Origin: a virus
DNA length: 50,682 nt
IMG/VR virus record: IMGVR_UViG_3300044712_000908
Location: 1 to 50,682 of that record
Direction: 5' to 3' (one strand)
The notes under the pieces were generated by a model. It had not been told where the DNA came from, searched no databases, and was given only the letters and a program-made list of their open reading frames with translations. Made by a program: the position numbers and the translations under genes. This document shows, piece after piece, positions 41,071-48,029 of this stretch (within the stretch, counting starts at the first letter, position 1; every line of letters starts with the position of its first letter).

Positions 41071-42076
41071 CAAAAGCCGGCAGCGCGCATGGCTGGAAGC
41101 CCGGAAGACGCTCATCACCGCAACCGACCTGCCGTCGATCCTGCGGCTGCCAGGCGCCTACTCCTCGCCGATGGGCGTGTACCTCGACAAGACTGCGCCC
41201 GTCACGGGCGACGACGACGTGCCCGACTACGTGAAGTGGGGGGCCCGAATCCAGCCGGCGATCATCGCTGGGTACGCAGAGCAGACCGGCCATGACGTAG
41301 ACATGGCTGACCCGTACTTCGTGACCACGGCCAAGCCGTACCCCCTTCTGGGGGCGAGTCTCGACGCTCGCTGGAAGAACGACGACCAGCGGCCGGTGGA
41401 GGCGAAGAACGTCGGCTTCAAGAACCAGATGGAGTGGGGCGAGGGCGGCTCCTCCGACGTGCCGCAGCGGTTCTACGTGCAGGTCATGGCGCAGATGATG
41501 GTGACGGGCACCCGCGTCGCCGAGCTGGCTGCCCTGTTCGGCGGACGGAAGATGGACGTGTTCCGCATCGAGTACGACCCGGAAGTCGCCGCCGGCCTCT
41601 ACGAGGCAGCCCGACGCTTCTGGAACGACCACGTCTACAACGACGTCCCGCCCCCCGTGGACGGCTCCGACGAGTGGAGTAGGTATCTCGCAAACCGGAA
41701 GCAGGCGACCGAGAAGATCCTGACTGCGGACGCAGGGCTCTCGGTCTACGCCGGGAGGCTCGCTCGGATCCGGCGCATCCAGGCGAAGCTGGACGCCCAG
41801 GAGGCCGAGGCGGTCAACAAGATCAAGGAGGCCATCGGGGAGAACAGCGGCATCGCCGGCACGGACTGGCGGGGCGATCCGTGGCAGGCGACCTACAAGC
41901 AGGCGAAGGACACCGCCCGGTTCGACTGGGAGGGGATGACGCGACGGCTCTGGGCCATCTACGGCACTCCCGCGAACGACCAGGGGACGATGATGTCGAG
42001 CTTCCAGCTCACCAAGCCCGGCTCCCGCCGCTTCCTGTTCAAGATGCTAGACAAGAAGAAGACACCCACGACATAG
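41063..42076 (+). CDS. YqaJ-family (lambda exonuclease-like) recombination nuclease
   Basis: The 337-residue protein shows the PD-(D/E)xK layout of viral YqaJ nucleases: ITATDLPSILRLPGAYSSP at the start, WGARIQPAI, D101 in GASLDARW, E113-x-K115 in PVEAKNV, and Q140 in RFYVQVMAQM. Such enzymes resect one strand from double-stranded ends to load an annealing protein. The RecT gene is two genes downstream, forming the usual exonuclease-annealase pair. The C-terminal helical region is of normal length. Confidence 0.87.
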   Translation: MSDKSRQRAWLEARKTLITATDLPSILRLPGAYSSPMGVYLDKTAPVTGDDDVPDYVKWGARIQPAIIAGYAEQTGHDVDMADPYFVTTAKPYPLLGASLDARWKNDDQRPVEAKNVGFKNQMEWGEGGSSDVPQRFYVQVMAQMMVTGTRVAELAALFGGRKMDVFRIEYDPEVAAGLYEAARRFWNDHVYNDVPPPVDGSDEWSRYLANRKQATEKILTADAGLSVYAGRLARIRRIQAKLDAQEAEAVNKIKEAIGENSGIAGTDWRGDPWQATYKQAKDTARFDWEGMTRRLWAIYGTPANDQGTMMSSFQLTKPGSRRFLFKMLDKKKTPTT

Positions 42077-42084
42077 GAGGCACC

Positions 42085-42357
42085 ATGAAGGATGGTCGAG
42101 CGATCACAGGCGAGGAGTTTGTCCTCGTGTGGCAGTCGTCGAAGTCGGTCTCGGAGGTCGCGAAGCGAACGGGGATGACGGTGAAGGCCGCGTCGGTCAG
42201 GGCCAGCAACTACCGCAAGAAGAAGGTGCCGTTGAAGCTGATGAACGGGGACCGCGCCATGCCGCACAACGACTGGGAAAAGCTGGCGAAGCTGGCGAGG
42301 AAGCTAGCAGAGGATGCCGCGGCCGACGCGGCCTTCAAGGCGAGGAAGCAGGGATGA
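42085..42357 (+). CDS. Small HTH protein (90 aa)
   Basis: Residues 10-50 read EFVLVWQSSKSVSEVAKRTG then MTVKAASVRASNYRKKKVPL, a homeodomain-like helix-turn-helix found in many small phage proteins. The C-terminus is an Ala/Lys helix. It lies between YqaJ and RecT genes, so it may be a local regulator or a DNA-binding accessory. The ribosome site is TAGGAGG. Confidence 0.68.
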   Translation: MKDGRAITGEEFVLVWQSSKSVSEVAKRTGMTVKAASVRASNYRKKKVPLKLMNGDRAMPHNDWEKLAKLARKLAEDAAADAAFKARKQG

Positions 42358-42563
42358 GCGACGGCATTCTCATCACAGCCATCGAGCCCATCCGTGACGG
42401 CTTCGTCATCAAGTGGGCCGCCAAGGGTGTCGGTTTCGGCGAGCTGACCGTGTGGATGAACGACGACCAGACGATCCATCTGGACGCCGAGTACATGAGC
42501 GACGAATTCGTCATGCGGGTCTTCAAGACCCTTCTCACGCAGAAGAAGGAGGAGAGCAAGTGA
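42354..42563 (+). CDS. Small protein, unknown (69 aa)
   Basis: It has a mostly beta-sheet sequence (ILITAIEPIRDGFVIKWAAK, FGELTVWMNDDQTIHLDAEY) with a short C-terminal helix. It overlaps both neighbours by four bases and directly precedes RecT, suggesting a role in recombination, though nothing specific is visible. Confidence 0.6.
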   Translation: MSDGILITAIEPIRDGFVIKWAAKGVGFGELTVWMNDDQTIHLDAEYMSDEFVMRVFKTLLTQKKEESK

Positions 42564-43519
42564 GCGATCAGCCGAAGGACCCGAGGGACACGACCGGCCA
42601 GCCTACGCAGGCCATCACCACGGTGGCCTCCGGGCCGCCCATCGCCCTGTCGCTGGAGACGGTGCAGGGCTTCGAGGCGCTCCAGCGGGCAGCGAGGCTG
42701 TTCGCGTCGAGCGACCTCGTCCCGAAGGACTACAAGAACAACATCCCCAACTGCACCATCGCCCTGACGGTCGCGCTGCGCATGAAGGCCGATCCGCTGA
42801 TGGTCTTCCAGAACCTCAACATCATCCACGGCAAGCCGGGGTGGTCGAGCGCGTTCCTCATCGCCTCCGTGAACACGGGGGGCCGCTTCTCGCCCCTGCG
42901 ATTCGAGTTCGTGGGCACGCCGGGCAAGGACGACTGGGGGTGCCGCGCCTACGCGACCGACCTGCGGTCGAAGGAGCGGCTCGACGGCACGACCATCACC
43001 ATCGACATGGCGAAGCGGGAGGGCTGGGTCGGGCGCGCGGGATCCAAGTGGCTGACCATGCCCGAGCAGATGCTCCGCTACCGCGCTGCGTCCTGGTGGA
43101 TCCGCACCTACGCCCCCGAGATGTCCATGGGCTTCCTCACCCGCGACGAGATCGAGGACGCGGGCCTCGACGTGGCCGCCTCCGCGCACGGCGCGATGGA
43201 GGCCCATGACGCGATGCTCAAGCGCATGAATGAACCCGGGCAGAAGGAGGCGGTGCAGGCTGCGTTCGCCGCTACCCCACAGGCCATGGGCGAGGCCGCC
43301 GTCAAGGCTGCGAACGCAGTCATCGAGACGCCTCGAACGCCGCCCCAGGCTTCGCCTGAACCCCCTCCCCCTGCGAAGACAGGCCGTGGGAAGAAGACGC
43401 CGGAGACGATTGCCGCGGTGCGTCAGCGTCTTGCCGAAGCTGGGGTGATTCCGCCCGAGCCGGTGCAGCAGCCTTCGCTTGCGCTCGAAGACGAGCCCGA
43501 GCCGGGCACGGACGGCTGA
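42560..43519 (+). CDS. recT: RecT-family single-strand annealing protein
   Basis: GTG 42560 overlaps the upstream stop, giving 319 residues. The core matches RecT annealases: ALRMKADPLMVFQNLNIIHG, KPGWSSAFLIASVN, WGCRAYATD and the signature MPEQMLRYRAASWWIRTYAP. RecT coats single strands made by the paired exonuclease and anneals them to complementary DNA. The last 90 residues are proline-rich and probably disordered, perhaps a site for partner binding. Confidence 0.9.
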   Translation: MSDQPKDPRDTTGQPTQAITTVASGPPIALSLETVQGFEALQRAARLFASSDLVPKDYKNNIPNCTIALTVALRMKADPLMVFQNLNIIHGKPGWSSAFLIASVNTGGRFSPLRFEFVGTPGKDDWGCRAYATDLRSKERLDGTTITIDMAKREGWVGRAGSKWLTMPEQMLRYRAASWWIRTYAPEMSMGFLTRDEIEDAGLDVAASAHGAMEAHDAMLKRMNEPGQKEAVQAAFAATPQAMGEAAVKAANAVIETPRTPPQASPEPPPPAKTGRGKKTPETIAAVRQRLAEAGVIPPEPVQQPSLALEDEPEPGTDG

Positions 43520-43520
43520 C

Positions 43521-44000
43521 ATGCGAGGGCAGCGTTTGCTGCCCTTCCTGCACAAGTGGGACTCGTCCCGATACGCTCCGGCGTACCTGCGGGCGGGTCC
43601 CCCGGAGAGGATGGTGCAGCAGGCCATCCTCGCCGTGCTTCCGTACCTCGGCGTCTTCGCCTTCCCGATCGACGCGGGAGCGAAGGCGCTCCGGGGCCGC
43701 GCCTTCGGTGCGCTCCGTGCCGCTAACTTGGGCACGAGTGCGCTCGCAGGACGGACGGGAGCCGCAGAGAAGGGCGTCTCCGACATCATCGGCGTTCGCA
43801 AGGATGGCCGCGCCGTGTTCATCGAAGTGAAGAAGCCAGCCCTCCTCGACATCTACGGCAAGGTGCTGGAACCACCCGGGAAACCGTCGAAGGCGCAGCT
43901 CGACTTCCTCTTGACGGGTCACTTGCACAATGCAATAGTCGGCGTCGCCTGGAGCACGAGCGACGTGGATTTCATTTTGGGAGACTCCCGTGGCATGTAA
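43521..44000 (+). CDS. VRR-NUC domain nuclease
   Basis: The 159-residue protein has the compact PD-(D/E)xK layout of stand-alone phage VRR-NUC proteins: PPERMVQQAILAVLPYLGVF, later GVSDIIGV with D88 and FIEVKKP with E102-x-K104. Family members cleave branched or flapped DNA, so it could process recombination or packaging intermediates. It starts one base after the RecT stop. Confidence 0.85.
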   Translation: MRGQRLLPFLHKWDSSRYAPAYLRAGPPERMVQQAILAVLPYLGVFAFPIDAGAKALRGRAFGALRAANLGTSALAGRTGAAEKGVSDIIGVRKDGRAVFIEVKKPALLDIYGKVLEPPGKPSKAQLDFLLTGHLHNAIVGVAWSTSDVDFILGDSRGM

Positions 44001-44397
44001 GGGCTGCAACACCGGGAACACCGCGCTGTGCGATGAACACTGCGGGTGCCTGTGCCACAAGATGGACCGGATGGCGAAGGGCCAAGCCAGGCTGGAGGCC
44101 ATGTATCCGAAGATGTACGCGACGACGACCGCAGCGACGGCGAGCACGTACCTCCCGATCCCCGGGCAGTGGACCGTCACGGGCATCTCGGGGAGCAGCA
44201 TAACCGTCGGCGAAGTCATAAACATCGACGCGGCGGTGGCGCTCAAGAACCTGCACTCGAAGGTATGCCCGGAACGAGCGAGCGACGGAGTAGGTCGCAC
44301 ATACGATCAATGCGCGCAGGACATACTCGACGTCATCGAGGGGCTCCGAGACATCAACGACATGCTGATGGCGGAACTGAAAGCGAGGGATGAATGA
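43990..44397 (+). CDS. Cys-rich protein with long helical tail, unknown (135 aa)
   Basis: It starts with GTG 43990 in the end of the nuclease gene. A cysteine/histidine cluster (CKGCNTGNTALCDEHCGCLC) at residues 3-22 could bind zinc. The middle is Thr/Ser-rich and beta-prone, and the end is a helix (DILDVIEGLRDINDMLMAEL). No family was recognised. Confidence 0.6.
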   Translation: MACKGCNTGNTALCDEHCGCLCHKMDRMAKGQARLEAMYPKMYATTTAATASTYLPIPGQWTVTGISGSSITVGEVINIDAAVALKNLHSKVCPERASDGVGRTYDQCAQDILDVIEGLRDINDMLMAELKARDE

Positions 44398-44642
44398 GTG
44401 AGGTGCGGGCGTGGAAGGTGACGATGAAGGCGGACGAGATGGTCTGGACGAAGATCGTCCACTGCGAGGAGAGGGATCTCGACGAGGCGCTGAACGAGGA
44501 GGCGATCCGCTACTGCCAGGAGACCGGGAGCCCGGTCGTTCTGGAAGCGTGGGCAGAGCCGGCTACGACCAAGGTCGTCCAGCTCTCGTGGTGGGGACGC
44601 TTCAAGCTGTGGTGGTACGACTTCTGGACGGAGGAGGCGTGA
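44394..44642 (+). CDS. Small alpha/beta protein, unknown (82 aa)
   Basis: The strand VRAWKVTMKADEMVW and helix LDEALNEEAIRYCQETG resemble the start of the next gene (LFKVTMREANN), hinting at relatedness. The C-terminus is aromatic and amphipathic (SWWGRFKLWWYDFW) and could touch membrane. It overlaps its neighbours by 4 and 1 bases. Confidence 0.58.
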   Translation: MSEVRAWKVTMKADEMVWTKIVHCEERDLDEALNEEAIRYCQETGSPVVLEAWAEPATTKVVQLSWWGRFKLWWYDFWTEEA

Positions 44643-44827
44643 TGGCGACGAAGAAGCTGTTCAAGGTGACGATGCGCGAGGCCAACAACAAGAGCTGCAC
44701 CCGCGAGGTTCACGTCGTTGCCGACAGCATGGACAGGGCTGGTCGGCGGGCGAAGCACCACAACCCGCACGGCCTGTGGAGCCCACAGGTCATCGCTGTC
44801 GAGCTACTCGACGCCTTGGTGCTGTAA
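44642..44827 (+). CDS. Small basic alpha/beta protein, unknown (61 aa)
   Basis: The strand KKLFKVTMREANNKS, strand REVHVVADSMDRAGRRAKHH and a last strand PQVIAVELLDALV suggest a small fold related to the preceding gene product. It overlaps the methyltransferase gene by one base. Confidence 0.57.
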   Translation: MATKKLFKVTMREANNKSCTREVHVVADSMDRAGRRAKHHNPHGLWSPQVIAVELLDALVL

Positions 44828-45354
44828 TGGCCGGCTACATCCAGACGGCGAAGTCCCAGGACTGGGGTACTCCGTACCCGATCGTCGAGCACGTCTACGG
44901 TGTGTTCGGAGGGACGATCGACCTCGATCCCTGCGGCAACCCGGGGCGGCTCCTGCCGGGCGTCGACCTGACCATCCTGTTCCGGAGCGGCAAGCCGGAG
45001 CGCGTGGGCGTCATCTACGACGACGGGCTTCAGCGGCGATGGACCGGGAACGTCTACTGCAACCCGCCCTACGGCCCGCCGCTGGATGACTGGCTCGCGA
45101 AGATGGCGGCGGAGGGCACGAACGGAGCGAACGTCATCGGGCTCCTGCCGGTCGCGACGAGCCGCAAGGCCTGGCAGCACTACGTGCCGCTGGCGCATTC
45201 GGTCTGCTTCATCAAGGGGCGCCTGCGCTTCGAGGGCGCTCCGAGCAGCGCAGGGTTCTCGTCGGCCATGGTGCTCTGGAGCGACGACGAGAAGATCCAA
45301 GCCCGGTTCCGTAGCGAAGGGCTGAAGCTGGGCCACGTGATGTTGAACCCGTAG
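44827..45354 (+). CDS. Phage DNA N6-adenine methyltransferase
   Basis: The 175-residue protein matches the phage Dam family: DWGTPYPIVEHVYGVFGG near the start, IDLDPC, and the catalytic NPPY at residues 79-82, followed by WLAKMAAEG and a GLLPV strand. It would methylate adenine in phage or host DNA, perhaps against restriction. No partner endonuclease is recognised beside it. Confidence 0.88.
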   Translation: MAGYIQTAKSQDWGTPYPIVEHVYGVFGGTIDLDPCGNPGRLLPGVDLTILFRSGKPERVGVIYDDGLQRRWTGNVYCNPPYGPPLDDWLAKMAAEGTNGANVIGLLPVATSRKAWQHYVPLAHSVCFIKGRLRFEGAPSSAGFSSAMVLWSDDEKIQARFRSEGLKLGHVMLNP

Positions 45355-45363
45355 GAGGACGCC

Positions 45364-45579
45364 ATGAGGAAGCGGAATCCAGGACGAGCCGAAGGACTGC
45401 ACCCCCTCTACCAGGAGACGTGGACTGCACTACTCGATGAGCTGGACGACGCCACCGAGGTATCGGTGGCCGACTACCACGACTCACTCGAAAGGATGAT
45501 CGAGGAGCTGGAATCGCGACGCGATGCGGCGAAGGCCGACCTCGACGCAGACGAGAAGCGGAACAGGGGGGACTGGTGA
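45364..45579 (+). CDS. Small acidic helical protein, unknown (71 aa)
   Basis: A basic start (RKRNPGRAEG) is followed by two helices with many Asp and Glu (LLDELDDATEVSVADYHDSL, RMIEELESRRDAAKADLD). It has a TAGGAGG ribosome site and overlaps the next gene by four bases. Confidence 0.58.
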   Translation: MRKRNPGRAEGLHPLYQETWTALLDELDDATEVSVADYHDSLERMIEELESRRDAAKADLDADEKRNRGDW

Positions 45580-45812
45580 AAAACCCGAACAAGGTCTGCG
45601 AACGCTGCCATCTTCCCCGGAGCGACGGGCATCGGCACTGCGGGGACTGCGGCGCGACGATGCTCAAGGGCGTCGCCACGAAGCACCAGGAAGGGTGCGT
45701 CAAGAGCTGGCATCCGAAGCCAGGACAGGTCTGCCCGAGGTGCAAGAAGCTACTGGCAGCGGGAGCACACTGTCCTGTTCACGGAGATCCGATGCCGAAG
45801 GAGGCGGCGTGA
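45576..45812 (+). CDS. Double zinc-ribbon protein, unknown (78 aa)
   Basis: GTG 45576. There are three knuckles: CERCHLPRSDGHRHCGDCG at residues 8-26 and CPRCKKLLAAGAHCPVHG near residues 54-71, each with paired Cys and nearby His. It probably binds two zinc ions and may contact DNA or protein. Its partner is unknown. Confidence 0.66.
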   Translation: MKNPNKVCERCHLPRSDGHRHCGDCGATMLKGVATKHQEGCVKSWHPKPGQVCPRCKKLLAAGAHCPVHGDPMPKEAA

Positions 45813-46069
45813 AGGACGACTTCGACACGATGGGACTCGTGCGCCACGGCCACTGGCTTCTGTGGGGATACCAGGCCGGGAGACTGCGGTGGGCTCCTCA
45901 CTGGCTGCGCAAGGGGATCGTCGTCGCCTGGAACCACATCGCCTGCCGCATCTGGGGGCACGAGACGTTCGGGCCGATCTACGAGGACGACATCCCTGGG
46001 ATGCGCGTCAAGGCCAAGCCGAAGACCTGTATGCATTGCTCCAAGGTGTTCCCGGAGGAGGTCGAATGA
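45809..46069 (+). CDS. Aromatic-rich small protein with CxxC end, unknown (86 aa)
   Basis: GTG 45809. It has a Trp/His-rich middle (HGHWLLWGYQAGRLRWAPHW then a GIVVAWNHIACRIWGH segment) and a terminal KTCMHCSKVF that looks like half a zinc ribbon. It might associate with membrane through the Trp-rich part. It overlaps the next small gene by ATGA. Confidence 0.56.
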   Translation: MKDDFDTMGLVRHGHWLLWGYQAGRLRWAPHWLRKGIVVAWNHIACRIWGHETFGPIYEDDIPGMRVKAKPKTCMHCSKVFPEEVE

Positions 46070-46140
46070 ACCCAGCCCTGCTCGTGGTCCTGGCTGTCTT
46101 CAACGTGGTGTTCTTGCTCATCATCTTGAGGCGGCGATGA
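46066..46140 (+). CDS. Tiny single-span membrane peptide (24 aa)
   Basis: The whole product is one hydrophobic helix with a basic end (LLVVLAVFNVVFLLIILRRR). It has a GGAGG ribosome site, and both its start and stop overlap neighbours by four bases, which supports translation. It resembles small phage membrane peptides of unknown role; lysis or signalling functions are possible. Confidence 0.5.
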   Translation: MNPALLVVLAVFNVVFLLIILRRR

Positions 46141-46316
46141 AGGCCAACATCATCGGGTGGGCGGTGTTCGTACTCGTCATCTTACTGCTGACCGCAGCCG
46201 AACACTTCGTCCCCCAGAAGGTAGTCCACGAGTGGAAGTCGACTCAGGTGCAGTGTCCTCCATGTGCCTGCCCTGAGTGTCTCCCTCCGGTACCTGCTCC
46301 GAAGGAGGAGCCATGA
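46137..46316 (+). CDS. Small membrane-anchored Cys-rich protein (59 aa)
   Basis: One N-terminal membrane segment (GWAVFVLVILLLTA) is followed by a polar linker and CPPCACPECLPP, a dense cysteine/proline cluster, then a short acidic end. This would place the cluster outside the cytoplasm, where it could form disulphides. It starts within the stop of the 24-residue gene. No family was recognised. Confidence 0.55.
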   Translation: MKANIIGWAVFVLVILLLTAAEHFVPQKVVHEWKSTQVQCPPCACPECLPPVPAPKEEP

Positions 46317-46547
46317 CTCGGGCCTCTCGTGAGCCGGGACACGGGAAGGACTAGGTGAATCCTCATCCCTCGTCGTTGCCCACCCGAACCACCGCACGTG
46401 AACGGGCACGTCCCGTAGGGGATCGGAAGGCATTATCTGCGTTTCACAAAAAGTCCTGTCAAGGGCGTTGCGGTAGTATTTTCTAACCCTCTGAGGTACA
46501 AAGAAAATCCGTTCCGGTCCACTTTCGTGGCGAAAGGGGTAGTCCCA
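46317..46547. other. 231-nt gap with a minus-strand promoter-like pair
   Basis: No convincing gene is seen, only a 13-codon reading frame that starts at 46313. On the minus strand, TTGACA (46462-46457) and GATAAT (46437-46432) are separated by 19 bases, slightly longer than ideal. A small hairpin ACGGG-CACGT-CCCGT (46402-46416) lies just downstream in that direction. The plus-strand promoter of the HTH gene should also be here but is not clear. Confidence 0.5.
46523..46537 (+). promoter_or_regulatory. Hairpin CTTTCG-TGG-CGAAAG overlapping the HTH ribosome site
   Basis: The 3' arm runs into AAAGGGG, the ribosome site for ATG 46548. It has the same design as hairpins at several early genes. 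It could allow control of the regulator at translation. Confidence 0.5.
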
Positions 46548-46760
46548 ATGGGAAAGCGCATGAAGAAGGCGCCCGAGGCGAAGCTGACGCATCCTCTGGC
46601 GAAGAAGCGGAAGAAGGCGGGCATCTCGCGGCTCCTGATGGCTCGGGAGCTGGGCGTGTCGTACACGACGCTGTGGCGCTGGGAATGCGGGCTTACGGAT
46701 CCGCCTCCTTACGCAGAGCGTTCCTGGAGGGGCGCGCTGACGGAGCTGGTCGATGCCTGA
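46548..46760 (+). CDS. XRE-type HTH regulator (70 aa)
   Basis: It has a basic N-terminus, then KKAGISRLLMARELGVSYTT and LWRWECGL, a classic helix-turn-helix with recognition helix SYTTLWRWE. At 70 residues it is little more than a DNA-binding domain. It has its own gap upstream, so it probably has its own promoter and may control late transcription. No lysogeny genes accompany it. Confidence 0.75.
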   Translation: MGKRMKKAPEAKLTHPLAKKRKKAGISRLLMARELGVSYTTLWRWECGLTDPPPYAERSWRGALTELVDA

Positions 46761-46995
46761 CATGGTGCGTCAGCTAGAGGTCGTTCGTGACGTCCACGCG
46801 CGGGGGCTCATCCAGGGAGTCGCGGTGCTGAAGGCGCTCATGGAGCTGAAGCCCCTGTGCCGGACGTCGGAGTACCCGACGCAACCGCTGGATGGCGCTA
46901 TCGAAACCGCTCTGGAGGAAGCGGTGAACGAGGCGCTCCTGTGGAAGACTTCCGTCGCGGCGCAGCGTCGCGCCATGGCGGAGCCCCCGAAGTAG
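46753..46995 (+). CDS. Small helical protein, unknown (80 aa)
   Basis: It overlaps the HTH gene by 8 bases. It is an all-helical sequence (QLEVVRDVHARGLIQGVAVL, AIETALEEAVNEALLWKTSV) with no recognised motif. Close coupling with the regulator suggests a linked role. Confidence 0.58.
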   Translation: MPDMVRQLEVVRDVHARGLIQGVAVLKALMELKPLCRTSEYPTQPLDGAIETALEEAVNEALLWKTSVAAQRRAMAEPPK

Positions 46996-46997
46996 TA

Positions 46998-47026
46998 CAC
47001 TCGCTCGGTGCTATGCCGAGCGTGTG
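46998..47026 (+). promoter_or_regulatory. Imperfect hairpin around the GTG start at 47008
   Basis: CACTCGCTCGG pairs with CCGAGCGTGTG with one mismatch, and the GTG start of the zinc-ribbon frame falls at the end of the 5' arm and in the loop. It may delay or gate initiation there. Confidence 0.4.
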
Positions 47027-47208
47027 GTGGCAGCGGCGGCGATGGGGTCTGGGGCGATGACTGCCCACTCTGCAAAGGGAGAGGTCTTGTTCCAGATCCG
47101 CTTCCCCAAGCCCAGTCGAGCAGAACGCAGGAAGCACAAGAGACAGCGTCTCATCGAGCGGAAAGAGACGTGGTCTCAGGTGCGCGGGGACGTGCTACGC
47201 CGGGCTGA
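47008..47208 (+). CDS. Possible DnaJ-type zinc-ribbon reading frame overlapping the HNH gene (66 aa)
   Basis: The first 27 residues contain CRACGGSGG, then DDCPLCKGRGLV, the CxxCxGxG pattern of DnaJ-like zinc ribbons common in small phage proteins. The rest of the frame runs over the HNH gene in another frame and looks less constrained. GTG 47008 has no good ribosome site. It could be a separate gene or, by a +1 shift near the AAAGGGAGAGG stretch, an N-terminal part of the HNH protein. Confidence 0.45.
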   Translation: MLCRACGGSGGDGVWGDDCPLCKGRGLVPDPLPQAQSSRTQEAQETASHRAERDVVSGARGRATPG

Positions 47209-47512
47209 CGGGCGCTGCGAGAATCCGGACTGCATGGCCGACCTGCATCGCTACGGCGTTGCGGTCGACCACTGGCTGGGCGGCTACGGCAGGAGGACGC
47301 AGAAGCAGTCGGTCCAGTCCTGTTGGGCGCTCTGCGTTCGCTGCAACGACCAGCGGACCATGAACGAGCCGTCCGCCTCCGTCTGGAACCAGCGGTTCTC
47401 CGTCCACTGCCACCGATACCAGTACGAGTTCGTCCCGCACATCATCAACGATCCCTTCTGCGACGACGCTCCCGCCGGTACGTGTCGTCCTCCCGCTTCT
47501 CGTGGTCCCTGA
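47087..47512 (+). CDS. HNH endonuclease
   Basis: The frame encodes CENPDC, then GVAVDHWLGGYG and CWALCVRCNDQRTM, the Cys-knuckle HNH fold with metal-binding His in VDHW. I chose TTG 47087 behind AGGGAGAGG; an ATG at 47057 with a weak site is an alternative. The end overlaps the opposite-strand lysis gene by 68 bases. In phages such nucleases either help packaging or are mobile homing enzymes; position at the end of the early block does not decide. Confidence 0.75.
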   Translation: MFQIRFPKPSRAERRKHKRQRLIERKETWSQVRGDVLRRADGRCENPDCMADLHRYGVAVDHWLGGYGRRTQKQSVQSCWALCVRCNDQRTMNEPSASVWNQRFSVHCHRYQYEFVPHIINDPFCDDAPAGTCRPPASRGP

Positions 47513-47774
47513 AGGCCTGCTGCATCGCCTCACTCCAGCGTCGGTCTTGCTCGGCGTTGAGCCGGACGATCATCTCGGAGATGCCGTTGGAGAGGGCGGC
47601 CTTGATGACGGCCGGCACCCTTTCGTCCACGACGTGCGCGATGAAGTCCTTGGCGGCCTTGCGTGTTTCGATGACCAGCCTCGCCAGTCGGTAGATCCCC
47701 CAAATGAAGGCCGACACGATGAGGATGGCGACGAAGAAGTGCTCAGACAGGTTCGCTCGAAGGAAGTCGATCAT
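47445..47774 (-). CDS. Membrane-anchored coiled protein, spanin-like candidate (109 aa)
   Basis: One N-terminal membrane segment (FFVAILIVSAFIWGIYRLA) is followed by about 80 polar, helical residues ending in a very basic tail (RRERRRRRDR). This layout fits an inner-membrane spanin or another lysis accessory. It is the last gene of the late block, convergent with the HNH gene. Confidence 0.6.
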   Translation of the reverse strand: MIDFLRANLSEHFFVAILIVSAFIWGIYRLARLVIETRKAAKDFIAHVVDERVPAVIKAALSNGISEMIVRLNAEQDRRWSEAMQQAFRDHEKREDDTYRRERRRRRDR

Positions 47775-47780
47775 GGGCGG

Positions 47781-48029
47781 CTACCCCGGGGGATGGTCGT
47801 CCGGATCGAGGCCCTGTCCCACATTGTCGCCCCACTTGGAGTCGGGGACGTCGGGCACATCCGGCATCTTGGGTGGCGGGCCAGGGTCGGTCGGCTTCGG
47901 TAGCCTGGGCCCGTAGACCTTCAGGACTGCGAACACAGCGACAAGCAGCAAGGCGGCCAGGATGCCGTACCAGCCAGAGGCCAGCAGCATCCTGACCGCC
48001 TCGGATAGCGCCTGTTCGAGGCTGCTCAC
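47781..48029 (-). CDS. Small membrane protein of the lysis cassette (82 aa)
   Basis: A single membrane segment (WYGILAALLLVAVFAVLKVY) at residues 20-40 is followed by a proline/aspartate-rich tail (KPTDPGPPPKMPDVPDVPD). The proline-rich tail recalls outer spanin components, but no lipobox is seen. It overlaps the holin-like gene by four bases. Confidence 0.58.
   Translation of the reverse strand: MSSLEQALSEAVRMLLASGWYGILAALLLVAVFAVLKVYGPRLPKPTDPGPPPKMPDVPDVPDSKWGDNVGQGLDPDDHPPG

Noticed and set aside
46313-46354. 13-codon frame after the Cys-rich membrane gene
   Set aside because: It has a GGAGGAG site and overlaps the preceding stop, but it is too short and featureless to support as a gene.
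46182-46763. Minus-strand frame of 193 codons downstream of the antisense promoter-like pair
   Set aside because: Its start lies upstream of the promoter, it covers the HTH gene antisense, and it has no ribosome site or domain.
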